Assembly: GCA_016868315.1 (NCBI GenBank)
Contig: VGHE01000002.1
Span: forward strand, 372,001-436,000
DNA from: Betaproteobacteria bacterium
Lineage (GTDB): Bacteria; Bdellovibrionota_B; Oligoflexia; Silvanigrellales; Silvanigrellaceae
DNA: 64,000 bases
Direction of reading: 5' to 3'
Made by a program: the position numbers and the translations under genes. Shown piece after piece: positions 51,234 to 60,480 of the stretch. The notes under the pieces were generated by a model that was not told the DNA's origin, searched no databases, and worked only from the letters and a program-made list of their open reading frames with translations. Position 1 is the first letter of the stretch. Each line of letters starts with the position of its first letter.

Positions 51234-53195
51234 TCACATGAAGTGGAAAAGCTTTTTGGATTTGTTGATATTAACGCGTTTGAACGAAGGTCCCTTCCAG
51301 TCGAGCTTGAGTCGTTTTCCACTCGATGCCTGAAAATACTCAAGCCTTATTTTTGTATAGCCGTTCTTGAGTGTCAGAGTTCCAGTTTTTTCTCTGGCAG
51401 AGTGGATGCCATCGTTTTGGATCACGCGTATGTCATTCACATAGAGCAGGCTTCCGTCATCTGAAGTCAAGAAGAATTTGTAATCGCCTGGCGCTTCTAT
51501 CTTGATGACACCTTCAAAGACTAATGCAAAGTTGTTGTTACGCGGCGCCACCGCAAGAGAGAGGCTCGAAGTTGTGCCCGCAGAGGTTATCGCCGTCGAA
51601 CTAAAGTTTGGCAGCTTATTCCACTTTCCTTCGTAATACTGAAAACGCAAACCCTCCACGAGTGACGGCGGTGCATCAGGACGAGGTGTTGCAATTCCTA
51701 ACATTTTGTTGACTGAACCTAAAAGATTCAAATGCCGGGCTCCTGAAACCTTACCCTCGTATCGTGAGATATAGTCTGCTCCCTGAAGCAATGCAGTCTT
51801 GATGTCTTCGAGGGATTTGTTGGGGAAAGAATTCCAAAGTAGCGCGGCCGCACCGGCAACATGGGGAGCAGCCATGCTTGTACCAGAGAAAATTTGGTAC
51901 TGATTGCCTGGAACCGTGCTAAGAATGCCACCACCAGGCGCAGCAATATCGACACCATCTGCGTAGTTGCTGAAGCTACTCAGATCACCACTCTGCTCGC
52001 TTGAAGCAACCGAGAGAACGTTAGGGTAAACATTGGTTAAGTAGGCTGGAAAAATTGCCTTTGGCGCGGATTCATTCCCTGCCGCAGCAACAACAAGAAC
52101 CCCCTTGCTGCGGGCCAACGAGATGGCCTTTGCGAAAAGAGCAGAAGAAAATTCGGTACCCCAACTGTTGGAAAGAATTTTAGCATTGTTGGAAATGGCA
52201 TAGAGTAGCCCTTGGTAGGCCGCTTCAAAACTTCCGCCGCCAAAGTCATCGAGAATTTTTACCGCCATGATTTGTGCGTTCCAATTTACTCCTGCAACGC
52301 CTTTCGCGTTGTTGCCCTTTGCACCTATGGTTCCTGCACAATGGCTGCCGTGTCCGTTGACATCTTGGGGTGAATTATCGAGCGAGGCGAAGTTCCAGCC
52401 GTGAATATCATCCACAAACCCATTGCCGTCATCGTCAATGTTGTTGCCCGGAATCTCGCCCGTGTTTTTCCACAGGTTTTCTTTTAAATCGACGTGCTGA
52501 AGATCGATTCCGGTATCGATGACCGCAACGGTCACCTGCTTTCCACCCGTACGGCTCTGCCACACGTCTGGTGCTTTGATGGCCGACATTCCCCAAAGCT
52601 CTGGCATACGCGGGTCGTTGGGAAGTGCAATGGCTCGAATTTGTGCGTTGGGCTCTGCAAAGAGAACTCCGGGTGTCCGGTTGAGTTTGGACAAAATGTC
52701 CGACAGCTCGTTCGCATCTTTAACATTCACTTCCGTCGTAATGAGGTCGAACGCAGCTTCGGAGGAATCGATGTCCTTGAGGATCTTTTTAAGCATTTTG
52801 AGAGAATGAGGTTTGTTGCGCAAACCTTTCACTGGAATTTCACCGAGTGACACAACGTCTGCAATAGGAACGCCATCGGAGAGTTTCTTCACATCGCCTG
52901 TTTTCATTTTCAGCGGAAGTGTTCTGTCCCAGTCTTCTCGCACTAAGATGTTGATACTCACACCGGAAGAACCCGATGGCTTGCTTTTGAAAGCCGATTC
53001 GAGGCTCTTGAACGAAACGGACGCCTCGAGGATTGAATCTTCGAGATTCAGCGTATCACTTGTATCGCTTGCGAACTGGACATCGGACGTTGGTTTTTGA
53101 TTTTCATCTTCACTCGCTGCCGGTGCCTTCTTTCTCAAACAGGACGGAAGAGCCGCGGCAAGACTCAACAGAACAAGCACGCAAACAGCCCTCAT
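51234..53195 (-). CDS. S8 subtilisin-like serine protease lipoprotein with PA14 domain
   Basis: 653 residues. Lipobox ALPSC (Cys19). A propeptide/I9-like segment (about 145-190, ending with LNRTPGVLFAEPNAQIRA) precedes the catalytic domain with Asp227 (AVIDTGID), His282 (NGHGSHCAGT), the oxyanion Asn in AAAGNES and Ser440 (FSGTSMAAPHVAG). The C-terminal 140 residues are a PA14 domain (LRFQYYEGKWN, GDYKFFLTSDDGSLLYVND), which commonly binds carbohydrate. Anchored, calcium-stabilised-looking extracellular or surface protease. ATG 53195 with GGAGG at five bases decides the start. Confidence 0.92.
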   Translation of the reverse strand: MRAVCVLVLLSLAAALPSCLRKKAPAASEDENQKPTSDVQFASDTSDTLNLEDSILEASVSFKSLESAFKSKPSGSSGVSINILVREDWDRTLPLKMKTGDVKKLSDGVPIADVVSLGEIPVKGLRNKPHSLKMLKKILKDIDSSEAAFDLITTEVNVKDANELSDILSKLNRTPGVLFAEPNAQIRAIALPNDPRMPELWGMSAIKAPDVWQSRTGGKQVTVAVIDTGIDLQHVDLKENLWKNTGEIPGNNIDDDGNGFVDDIHGWNFASLDNSPQDVNGHGSHCAGTIGAKGNNAKGVAGVNWNAQIMAVKILDDFGGGSFEAAYQGLLYAISNNAKILSNSWGTEFSSALFAKAISLARSKGVLVVAAAGNESAPKAIFPAYLTNVYPNVLSVASSEQSGDLSSFSNYADGVDIAAPGGGILSTVPGNQYQIFSGTSMAAPHVAGAAALLWNSFPNKSLEDIKTALLQGADYISRYEGKVSGARHLNLLGSVNKMLGIATPRPDAPPSLVEGLRFQYYEGKWNKLPNFSSTAITSAGTTSSLSLAVAPRNNNFALVFEGVIKIEAPGDYKFFLTSDDGSLLYVNDIRVIQNDGIHSAREKTGTLTLKNGYTKIRLEYFQASSGKRLKLDWKGPSFKRVNINKSKKLFHFM

Positions 53196-53254
53196 GAAGT
53201 CCTCCACAATCGCTCCCGAGTTTTCGTCGGGTGCGCGACAAGACTTGACTCCGT

Positions 53255-53283
53255 TTTTTGGGGGAACCAGCTAATTTTATAAT
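53255..53283 (+). promoter_or_regulatory. possible promoter of the LysR gene
   Basis: A perfect TATAAT at 53278-53283 with TTTTTG at 53255-53260 (17-base spacer). It lies about 130 bases upstream of the LysR start and points right. The divergent subtilisin gene starts 60 bases to the left, so the region is shared. The -35 is weak. Confidence 0.3.
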
Positions 53284-53411
53284 GTCATGTAATTGCTGAA
53301 TAAAAAATAAAGTTTGAGATCGAGGCGTCGCTTTTTTCTGAGTTCCACTGGGCTTGCTCGACCACACCTGCGGATTGAAATATACAAGAGCGTATTGATG
53401 AGGAGAACCGG

Positions 53412-54362
53412 GTGTCGGATCTGCAGGATATTCATCGTCTCCAGGCTTTTGTCACAGCTGTTGAAGAAGGGAGCTTTACTGCTGCTGTGAAAAAGTTGCA
53501 TATCACTCAGCCCGCTTTGTCCGCCCGATTAAAGCTTCTCGAAGAGAGTTTCGAATGCCAGCTGCTCGAGCGCACGGGGCGCGGTGTGCGCCTGACACCC
53601 ATGGGTCACCTGGTTTACAAAAACGCTGTCGACATTCTTGGGCGCATGCGGCATCTGGGTCAGGTCGTTAAGAATCATCTGGAGTTGCGCGATGGTTGGC
53701 TGCATTTGGGTGGCGGTGCTACGGCAGTCATGGGTGTTTTCCCGAATGCCATTGCGCACTTTCGCGTAAAATACCCGAACATCCAGTTCACACTGCATGA
53801 ACAAGACAGCCGCAGTGTGCTCGACGCCGTACGCAACCAGATGATCGACATTGGTGTGGTGACGCGCGACCCGGACGCAGCAATGGAGTCGTCCGACGAC
53901 CTTGATGGTCTGAAAGTCCACGGTGAGATTGTTGATTCGCTCAGAGTGATTGCCAGTCCAAACCATCCGCTTGTGTCGGTGGGGGCAGCCCTTGAGCGTG
54001 CTGGAAAAAAGCTTTTGCCAATGCATCTGAACAAGCAGCACATGATTTTGTTTGATGAAGGTTCTGCGGTGCGGGGAATCATTGATTCCGAGTTCAAGCG
54101 GCTCTATGTGCACCCGCGTGTTGTGATGACCCTCCGATCAACCCAAAGTATGGTACGGATGGTTGAGAAAAACATTGGCTTATCTATTGTCAGTCACTTA
54201 TCTCTCAACGAAGAAGATCGCGTGCGCTCGCTTTCTGTGGATGGCCTTCACATGACCCGCAAACTCGTTCTTATTTCTTCGGCCGAGCGGACTTTGCCCC
54301 CGGCTGCGGTCGCTTTTCTGGAAGTGCTGATGGGTAGTGTCGCAGTGAATTCTGCGCCATAG
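53412..54362 (+). CDS. LysR-family transcriptional regulator
   Basis: 316 residues. N-terminal winged helix-turn-helix (LQAFVTAVEEGSFTAAVKKL then HITQPALSARLKLLEE) and a C-terminal periplasmic-binding-like effector domain (LRDGWLHLGGGATAVMG, VRNQMIDIGVVTRD). No typical target is obvious; LysR genes often regulate the divergent neighbour, here the subtilisin gene, but that is a guess. GTG 53412 is preceded by GAGGAG. Its 3' end overlaps the end of the convergent 175-residue gene by 92 bases. Confidence 0.93.
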   Translation: MSDLQDIHRLQAFVTAVEEGSFTAAVKKLHITQPALSARLKLLEESFECQLLERTGRGVRLTPMGHLVYKNAVDILGRMRHLGQVVKNHLELRDGWLHLGGGATAVMGVFPNAIAHFRVKYPNIQFTLHEQDSRSVLDAVRNQMIDIGVVTRDPDAAMESSDDLDGLKVHGEIVDSLRVIASPNHPLVSVGAALERAGKKLLPMHLNKQHMILFDEGSAVRGIIDSEFKRLYVHPRVVMTLRSTQSMVRMVEKNIGLSIVSHLSLNEEDRVRSLSVDGLHMTRKLVLISSAERTLPPAAVAFLEVLMGSVAVNSAP

Positions 54363-54798
54363 CAACCATCTCCAAAATTTCCAGACGCATCTTCCAAAGT
54401 CGTTGCAAACGCATAACTTCGACGCGCAATTCATCCATCGGATGAATGCGGCCATCTTCCAGCGACTCTGCCCCCAATAACTGTCGCTTTGTTTCCTGCT
54501 CGGAGGTGAATCGCAGCAGCGACCTCTCCAGTTGGCGCAGCTGCCCAAGGTGATCGACAGCATCAGAAACCAGTGCATGCACCTCCTGCCGGCCTTGGTC
54601 GGCCAACAGACGAAGAATGTCTTTAGGCTTAAAGGCTGCAGGTTCGGTTTTGCGGATCTCTTGCAGGCTCAGCGTGAGGAGGGAAGAATCCTGCTCTACA
54701 GAGAACGTGTCGGCACCGCGAGACCGTGAACCCGGCAACGAAGAGGTGGAGCGTCGAAAGCTCACACCGCGGATCCGATTACGGGTAAAGGTGCGCAT
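54271..54798 (-). CDS. hypothetical helical protein of the DUF4175 unit
   Basis: 175 residues, basic N-terminus (MRTFTRNRIRGVSFRRS) and helical coiled-coil-like centre (VHALVSDAVDHLGQLRQLERS, MDELRVEVMRLQRLWKMRLE), ending in a Lys/Arg/Pro tail. No signal or membrane segment. It starts 16 bases after the DUF4175-like gene and may work with it. Overlap of 92 bases with the end of the convergent LysR gene. Family not recognised. Confidence 0.6.
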   Translation of the reverse strand: MRTFTRNRIRGVSFRRSTSSLPGSRSRGADTFSVEQDSSLLTLSLQEIRKTEPAAFKPKDILRLLADQGRQEVHALVSDAVDHLGQLRQLERSLLRFTSEQETKRQLLGAESLEDGRIHPMDELRVEVMRLQRLWKMRLEILEMVAMAQNSLRHYPSALPEKRPQPGAKSARPKK

Positions 54799-54814
54799 CG
54801 ACACTTCGCTTCTC

Positions 54815-56971
54815 CTAGCGCAAACGTGATTCGAGATAGCGGATGGCGGGTGAATCGGCAGATTCACCGGATGCACGTAGGCGAGCGATCTCTTCAAGGA
54901 TCTGCCTGCGCCAACCCATGTCGAGTTGACCCTGTGCTGCAATAGCTTCTTGTGTGCTGCGGAAGTTCTGGCCGTCTTGTTCCTGCTGAGATTGGCGTTC
55001 AGCTTCCTCTTCGTCCTGCAGTGCTGCTAAAGCACGAACAATTCCATCTTGGGCGCTCTCGATTCCGCTGCTCATTTGGTCTTGGTTCTCACTTTGTGCA
55101 CCTTGACGTGCCTGCTGGTTGCCCTTCTGTGCATCCCGTGCGGCCTCCTGAAACTCCTCGGAGATTTGGGGTAGGGAGTCGAGATCTTGTTGTGAGTTGT
55201 CGAGCGATTTTCGCGCCGCTTGGTTTTCTTGGCGCGCGTTCTGGAGTTCCCGGTCGGCACGCGTCAGTTTTTCGCGAGCTTCACGCATTGCGCGTTGGCG
55301 TGCTGCTTGGAGCATGGCCAAAACACTTCCAAGCTGCTTCTGCGCATGATCGAGCGCAGCTTGGGATTTGTTGATCGACTCGTTGAGTTTTTGATCCTTC
55401 AAGTTACGTTCAAGGTCTTTGAGGTTCTCGGGCGTGCGGTCGAGCTTTAAGGCGTCGAGAGCAGCTTGTTTCTCCTGGAGGGTCAGCCCAGAAGTTTGCT
55501 TTTCAACCAGCGCACCGAGTTGTTTTTTCAAAGCCTCTGCAGCACCTCGGAGTTCAGTGGTGTCCTTACTGAGTTGAGGAAGCTCTTCTTCTTTGGAGCG
55601 CTGTACGGAAAATTTCAGATTTTGCAGGCGCGCAAGCAGATTCTGAACTTGACTCGCTGTTTGTTCACGTTTCAAGCGCTCAAGCAGGTTTTTGATCTTT
55701 TGCTCGGTGTCACGTGCTGCTTTGTCTTTGGGGGCATTGATTTTATCTGCGCTTGCATTGATTTTTTCCATTTGCCGCGCAGCAAGACTTTGAGCACCCA
55801 TCTGTTGCGCTGCGTCGGCGGCCTTTGCAAGCTCCGCGTTCAGCTTTTCTTTTAGTTCTTGTGTGGACTGGTTTTGGTTCTGGAGTGTCTGCAGTGACTT
55901 TTCGAGCGATTGAATCAGGTTCTGCCGGATACTTTCGCGCGTGATAATGTCGAATTTGAGTTCCTCCGACTCACCGAAAATTCCTTCAGCAACCGTTTTT
56001 GCAACAGCCTTGATGTAGAGGGTATCCTTGGGGGCAAAGGGGATGCCTTGAGTGTTGAAGTTGAGGTTGTCGCCGTTGAAGTTCTGTTCGTTGGCATTGG
56101 CAAATTCGGCAACAGGTTTGACCATCCGATATCCAGACTGGGTGCGCACATGGAATTCGACGCTTGCAAGAGGAATCTTTGAGCGGGCTTTGACGTTGAG
56201 AGGAATCAGACCCGCCTGACGCGGTTCAGTGTTCTCTTTTGCGAGTTCGACAATTGGGCGCGGCTGAGGTGTGATTTTTAGAATTTGACGCGCGTACTCT
56301 TTGCCGTTTTTTAGGATTTCGAGGGTGACGACATTGTCGGTTTGAGGGGAGAGAGACAGCTCTTGCAGTATCACCTTTGCGCTGTGACCAAAATTCGCTG
56401 AGCTCGGGATGGGTGCTGTGATTCGGGTTGTAGCTGGTGCTTGTGGAACAAGGTTAACCTGCCACTGGGTTTTACTTTTTCGATAGCGAAACTGAACCGA
56501 CACATAGGAGTCCAAATCCACCTCAAGCGTTTCACTTCTCTGGTTTGTAAGTTGAAATTCCTTTGGATCAGCGTCGGTATAGCTTGGAAACTCGATTCGT
56601 AAATGTACCTGTTCTGTGCGCAGGGATTGTTCGAGCCACGTGAATCCACGCATGACCTGAGGTGCGAGGGGCGGGACAACAGCACCGAGCCAAATAATAA
56701 GAAAAACAGCAGCAGCAGTGTTTCTTTGCGTGCGCAATTTCTCTGGCCGAACACCAAATGTTTGCAGATTCAAAGCCAGGCGTTCCTGGCCAAGACTCTT
56801 CTCTCTTTGCCATGCGTCGAGAAAAAAACGGTGCCATGCTGCAGCGAGCAGCAGGCCAAGCAATGCACCGAGTATGAGAGAGTCATTGCGTCCGGAAGAG
56901 GAAACAGCAGCGGCCGTGACACACACAAAGACGACTGACCAGAGCACTGAATTGAGTTGGGCAGGAGTCAC
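54815..56971 (-). CDS. DUF4175-like membrane coiled-coil protein
   Basis: 718 residues. Three hydrophobic segments in the first 105 residues, a periplasmic beta-rich part (about 120-300, with VHLRIEFPSYTDADPKEFQL), then a very long Gln/Lys/Glu-rich helical coiled coil (about 310-680: QNQSTQELKEKLNAELAKA, ENQAARKSLDNSQQDLD). This is the layout of DUF4175 proteins that accompany the DUF58/BatA/DUF4159 clusters, of which a three-gene set lies at 22-28 kb in this window. GTG 56971 has GGAG nine bases upstream. Function unknown; a structural envelope or scaffold role is an inference. Confidence 0.65.
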   Translation of the reverse strand: MTPAQLNSVLWSVVFVCVTAAAVSSSGRNDSLILGALLGLLLAAAWHRFFLDAWQREKSLGQERLALNLQTFGVRPEKLRTQRNTAAAVFLIIWLGAVVPPLAPQVMRGFTWLEQSLRTEQVHLRIEFPSYTDADPKEFQLTNQRSETLEVDLDSYVSVQFRYRKSKTQWQVNLVPQAPATTRITAPIPSSANFGHSAKVILQELSLSPQTDNVVTLEILKNGKEYARQILKITPQPRPIVELAKENTEPRQAGLIPLNVKARSKIPLASVEFHVRTQSGYRMVKPVAEFANANEQNFNGDNLNFNTQGIPFAPKDTLYIKAVAKTVAEGIFGESEELKFDIITRESIRQNLIQSLEKSLQTLQNQNQSTQELKEKLNAELAKAADAAQQMGAQSLAARQMEKINASADKINAPKDKAARDTEQKIKNLLERLKREQTASQVQNLLARLQNLKFSVQRSKEEELPQLSKDTTELRGAAEALKKQLGALVEKQTSGLTLQEKQAALDALKLDRTPENLKDLERNLKDQKLNESINKSQAALDHAQKQLGSVLAMLQAARQRAMREAREKLTRADRELQNARQENQAARKSLDNSQQDLDSLPQISEEFQEAARDAQKGNQQARQGAQSENQDQMSSGIESAQDGIVRALAALQDEEEAERQSQQEQDGQNFRSTQEAIAAQGQLDMGWRRQILEEIARLRASGESADSPAIRYLESRLR

Positions 56972-56993
56972 GTCACAATTCTCCGAGTTTTTT

Positions 56994-57677
56994 TTAAAGC
57001 TGATTCATGGGCTCCTGGTAAGGCTGGAGATCACCCAAAGTCTGAAGTTCAGGGTGCTCACGCAGCATGTTCCAGAGCACTTCGGCCGTAACAAGAATAT
57101 CTCCGATAGACCTGTGGCGCGACTCGAACGTCAGATTATAGTGCTGTGCCAGCGTATCGAGGTTCTTGCGTTCTGATTGCACGAGCGCTCGAGCCATTTT
57201 GAGGCTGCAAATGACGTGATAATTGCAACTCATCCCCAGGCGTGCACTTTCGTGCAGCATGATGCCGCAGTCGAATTCTGCATTGTGGGCAACTCCCACA
57301 CAGCCGCGGAAAAATTCATGGAAATTGTAAAAGACATCTTGAAGTCGGGGAGCATTGACCAGCATTTCGTCGTTGATACCGGTCAGACCGAATGTTTCCG
57401 GCGGTAGTTTTTGTCCGGGATTAACCAGAGTTGAAAAACGGTCGACCTCCTTGCTGTTACGATATTTAATGGCTCCGATTTCAATGATGCGCGCGGTCTT
57501 TACGTTGAGTCCTGTGGTTTCAAAGTCGAAAACAACAATCGGCAAGCTAGCGATGGTTTCATGCGGTGAGAAAGTGGAGCCGCTCACGCCACCCATAATG
57601 GCCAGGGTTTCAAACTGATTCTTGGTGCGACCAGAGAGCAACTGATGAAAGATGCTGTTTGGAAAAGCTGACGCCAT
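56994..57677 (-). CDS. DEDDh 3'-5' exonuclease, DnaQ-like
   Basis: 227 residues. Exo motifs: VVFDFETTGLN (Exo I, Asp-Glu), HNAEFDCGIM (Exo II, Asp) and HRSIGDILVT (Exo III, His-x4-Asp), with the epsilon-type FGLTGINDEMLVNAP in between. It resembles the proofreading subunit of DNA polymerase III or a related RNase T-like exonuclease; no clamp-binding motif was seen, so the precise role is open. ATG 57677 with AAGGAG at nine bases. It leads the unit exonuclease - DUF4175 - hypothetical, 22 bases before the next gene. Confidence 0.85.
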   Translation of the reverse strand: MASAFPNSIFHQLLSGRTKNQFETLAIMGGVSGSTFSPHETIASLPIVVFDFETTGLNVKTARIIEIGAIKYRNSKEVDRFSTLVNPGQKLPPETFGLTGINDEMLVNAPRLQDVFYNFHEFFRGCVGVAHNAEFDCGIMLHESARLGMSCNYHVICSLKMARALVQSERKNLDTLAQHYNLTFESRHRSIGDILVTAEVLWNMLREHPELQTLGDLQPYQEPMNQL

Positions 57678-57790
57678 AGTTGAAAGCTCCTTTGCTCACT
57701 CCATTAGCACGGATTCTTATGATAAAAAAACCCGCTCTCAGGCTTGCAAAGGGAATTTCAGAAATGTAAAGACCCCTGCTGTAAAGACAG

Positions 57791-57866
57791 GGGCGGTTAG
57801 CTCAGTTGGGAGAGCGCAGCAATGGCATTGCTGAGGTCGTCGGTTCGATCCCGATACCGTCCACCA
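57791..57866 (+). tRNA. tRNA-Ala (anticodon GGC)
   Basis: 76 bases forming a full cloverleaf: acceptor GGGCGGT with ACCGTCC, D arm GCTC...GAGC, anticodon stem CAGCA/TGCTG with loop ATGGCAT (anticodon GGC, reading GCC), T arm GTCGG TTCGATC CCGAT and discriminator A with an encoded CCA. Not antisense to any gene; the amidohydrolase gene ends 14 bases downstream on the other strand. No leader hairpin seen. Confidence 0.97.
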
Positions 57867-57879
57867 CTCCTTCTGCCGG

Positions 57880-58992
57880 TCAAGGCAGTCGGTACAATTT
57901 CCTCGCATTCAAACTCATCACAGCTCTAGCTTCATCCAGGTTGAAGCCAACGCGTTCCATGCTCTTGAGGGTCAGTTTGACGTATTGAGCGACTGCACCC
58001 GGCTGCCCCGAGGCGTCGGAGCCATAGAGTGTCCGGCTCAGGAGTTTTTTTGCCTTCAGGTTGCGCAAAGCTGCATCCATAAACTTGCCTTCAGGGTCGT
58101 AGTTGGCCAGTCCGAAAGCGCTGATTTCGAGATAGACGTTGGGGTAGGTGAGGGCAAGGCGGTACACGTCGTCGGTAAAGTCGAAGCCCTCGCGGTTGAA
58201 GTCAAAACCCATGTGTCCAAGCACGAACGGGACATCAGGATGGCGTGCGATAGTGGCTTCAAGCGCAAGCGGCGAGCTACTGCGCAGGAACTTCTTTCTT
58301 TCCTCGTCGGTCTTAAAGTCGCTCATTTTGCGCAGCGGTGAGCTTCCAATGTGGTGGTAGACGGGGACGGCGAATTCGCGCGCGACTTCGTAAATTCCTT
58401 CGTAGCGCTCATCGTCTATTGGCAATTCATTGTGAACAAATGCGAGCTTAATGCCCTTCATGCCAGGGTGCTTGAGCGAGCGGCGCAATTCGAGCAGTTC
58501 GTATTCAGCCGTAGAATCGAAATTATGAACATTCACGCTCGCCATGCCAAAGAAATACCAAAGTTCGCCGTTCGGGCCACGATTGCGGCTGTCACTCAAC
58601 ATGGATTCGATCGAGGCGTTGTCAACGGTTCCCCACGTGAGGGGCGCGTAAACCGACATTAGGCCGCACATGCTGAGTCCGGCGTTGAGACATTCCCGCT
58701 TTACCCCGAAAAATGGGGTGTAGGGCTTGAGAACCAAGTTGGCCATGGCCTCCAGGCTCCAGTCTTTGAAATTGCGCGGGAGCCAGTTGGGGAGGGTTTT
58801 GTACAGAAATTCTTTTCCGAGTGGTCCCATGGTTTTCGCGTCACCCACATGCTGGTGAACGTCGATGACCTCCACCTTTTCGCCCTTGTAGGTCGGCTCT
58901 TTGAAAGCAGCGTAGGACGTGGCTGGGGCAAGAAATGATGAGCCAAGAAGCAGAAGAAGCGTCGAGGAGCGGGCAGCGCGTGTCAGAATCAT
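57880..58992 (-). CDS. exported amidohydrolase (Amidohydro_2 family, TIM barrel)
   Basis: About 370 residues with a signal peptide (MILTRAARSS to TSYA). Metal-dependent hydrolase motifs: VIDVHQHVG (HxH on strand 1), VYHHIGS, FVLGHMGFDF and the late LYGSDASG (metal Asp). A periplasmic or outer location for this normally cytosolic superfamily is notable. Substrate unknown; the family covers decarboxylases and hydrolases acting on small carboxylates. Start: ATG 58992, or a TTG two codons earlier with AGAAGGA at six bases. Divergent from the OM protein gene at 59100. Confidence 0.85.
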   Translation of the reverse strand: MILTRAARSSTLLLLLGSSFLAPATSYAAFKEPTYKGEKVEVIDVHQHVGDAKTMGPLGKEFLYKTLPNWLPRNFKDWSLEAMANLVLKPYTPFFGVKRECLNAGLSMCGLMSVYAPLTWGTVDNASIESMLSDSRNRGPNGELWYFFGMASVNVHNFDSTAEYELLELRRSLKHPGMKGIKLAFVHNELPIDDERYEGIYEVAREFAVPVYHHIGSSPLRKMSDFKTDEERKKFLRSSSPLALEATIARHPDVPFVLGHMGFDFNREGFDFTDDVYRLALTYPNVYLEISAFGLANYDPEGKFMDAALRNLKAKKLLSRTLYGSDASGQPGAVAQYVKLTLKSMERVGFNLDEARAVMSLNARKLYRLP

Positions 58993-59099
58993 AGTCAAAT
59001 GGCTTCCTTCTGAAGGGTTGCCGGCGTGGTAGAGTAGAACGGGTGCAACGTCAATGAATTCCTCGCGTGGATTCCTTTTCGTCTGGAATTGGGGCTCGA

Positions 59100-59786
59100 A
59101 TGTTACTGAAAAATCATGCATTTTTGCTTAGTCTTGGTCTTTTTGGTGTGGTTTTGGGGCTCTCTCCGAGCAGCGCCGCTGCACAGTCTCCAGGTCCGCG
59201 CGAAAAGGCATCTGAGGGCCAACAGTCCCCTGCCGCAGGTAATGAGCCCGCAGATTCACCTGATTCCGCCGACGACGCAGAAGATATTGATGAACGCTTT
59301 TCAACCGAAGGTTATGTTGGGGGCTATGTTGCACTTCTGCAGCACACCGTTCCCACAATTGGTCTGACTGCCTCTATGTACCTCGACGATGGTTTCCGCT
59401 TCGGAGCCGATATTTCGCGTGGTTCATCGAAGCTTCTCTACGGAGCGTTCGTCACACAAGGAGCATCGGTGTGGGGTGCTTGGGAGCTGGGGAGCAGGTT
59501 TTGGTTAAAAGGTGGAATGGGCTACTCCAGTCTCGAAAAGCCTACCACACAAGAACCGTTGTCTTATCTCCTGAAAGGAAAAGACAGCTCGGCTGAGAAG
59601 CAGGAAGATAAGAGCGACACGCTGGGAGTGGATGTTTCATTTGGCCAGCTTTGGTCGTTTCCGAAATATTCGGTGTCGGTGGACTACCTGGGCTTCACAA
59701 TTCCATTGTTGCGCCTCACAGGACCAAAAATGCCGCTGTACTCATTGCACGCGGCACGCTTGGAACTGCTTTATAATCTTGAGTGA
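59100..59786 (+). CDS. predicted small outer-membrane beta-barrel, unknown
   Basis: 228 residues. Signal peptide (MLLKNHAFLLSLGLFGV to AAAQ), an acidic Pro/Ser linker (about 35-65: SPDSADDAEDIDE) and a strand-alternating region (VGGYVALLQHTVPTIGLTAS, FRFGADISRG, YSVSVDYLGFTIPL) that ends LELLYNLE. Reads like a small barrel with an acidic, perhaps calcium-binding N-terminal tail. ATG 59100 has GGGG five bases upstream. Convergent with the DUF2141 lipoprotein gene, 13 bases apart. Confidence 0.7.
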   Translation: MLLKNHAFLLSLGLFGVVLGLSPSSAAAQSPGPREKASEGQQSPAAGNEPADSPDSADDAEDIDERFSTEGYVGGYVALLQHTVPTIGLTASMYLDDGFRFGADISRGSSKLLYGAFVTQGASVWGAWELGSRFWLKGGMGYSSLEKPTTQEPLSYLLKGKDSSAEKQEDKSDTLGVDVSFGQLWSFPKYSVSVDYLGFTIPLLRLTGPKMPLYSLHAARLELLYNLE

Positions 59787-59799
59787 TACGGGTAGACGC

Positions 59800-60480
59800 T
59801 CAGAGAAAATCAAGCAGGTAGGTCATTTTCGAAGACGTTGAGCGCGGCTCACTTTTCATTTCGAATGCAATGGCCGAAAAATTCGGTGGACCCGGTGGTG
59901 GTGAAATACGCGGACGTCCGTTTTCCGAAAATGCCACCCCCTCCTTCGGGATCCCCAGGAAGTTGTAATTCATTTTTCTGTCGCGATTTTCATCGTGCCA
60001 CAATGCAATCGCATAAGTTCCAGGCGGCACGTCTTCAATCTTAATATCAAAAGAGCTTCCAACAACAGTGAAGCATTCCGCAAGAATTGCTTTGTCGCCG
60101 GAGTCGGGGAAGCCGTCGGGTGAGTTGAACAAAGACAAACACACATTGCCGCGTTCGGTGCGAATACCATTCACAGAGACCGTGAGCGTTGCGCCTTTCG
60201 GAGCAGTGGGTGCTCCTGCGACCGGTGGCTGGTTTGGAGTGTCAGAAGGGTTACCACCAGCGTTCGGATTCGAGCCTGCGCCGCTGCCGTCGCTCGGTGC
60301 GAGTCGATTCTCCTGAGGGTTCGTAGGCGAATTTGTTTCAGGATTTTTGGGTTTCACCGACACTGGAACATTTGGGTCTTTTCCGACTTCAATGCCCTGC
60401 GGATCGCCGCAGCTCACAGCCATTAGTGTGAGAGCCAAAAGAAGTATTGCAGAGGTCTGACGTACCGGCTGAAACTGCAT
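59800..60480 (-). CDS. DUF2141 lipoprotein
   Basis: 226 residues. ATG 60480 has GGGAG at seven bases and a lipobox MAVSC (Cys24); a long N-terminal frame extension is rejected. A Pro/Asn/Gly-rich linker (about 40-85) joins to a domain matching DUF2141: LTVSVNGIRTERGNVCLSLF, DIKIEDVPPGTYAIALWHDE, NRDRKMNYNFLGIPKEGVAF. The domain is a compact beta sandwich seen in envelope proteins; ligand unknown. Confidence 0.88.
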   Translation of the reverse strand: MQFQPVRQTSAILLLALTLMAVSCGDPQGIEVGKDPNVPVSVKPKNPETNSPTNPQENRLAPSDGSGAGSNPNAGGNPSDTPNQPPVAGAPTAPKGATLTVSVNGIRTERGNVCLSLFNSPDGFPDSGDKAILAECFTVVGSSFDIKIEDVPPGTYAIALWHDENRDRKMNYNFLGIPKEGVAFSENGRPRISPPPGPPNFSAIAFEMKSEPRSTSSKMTYLLDFL

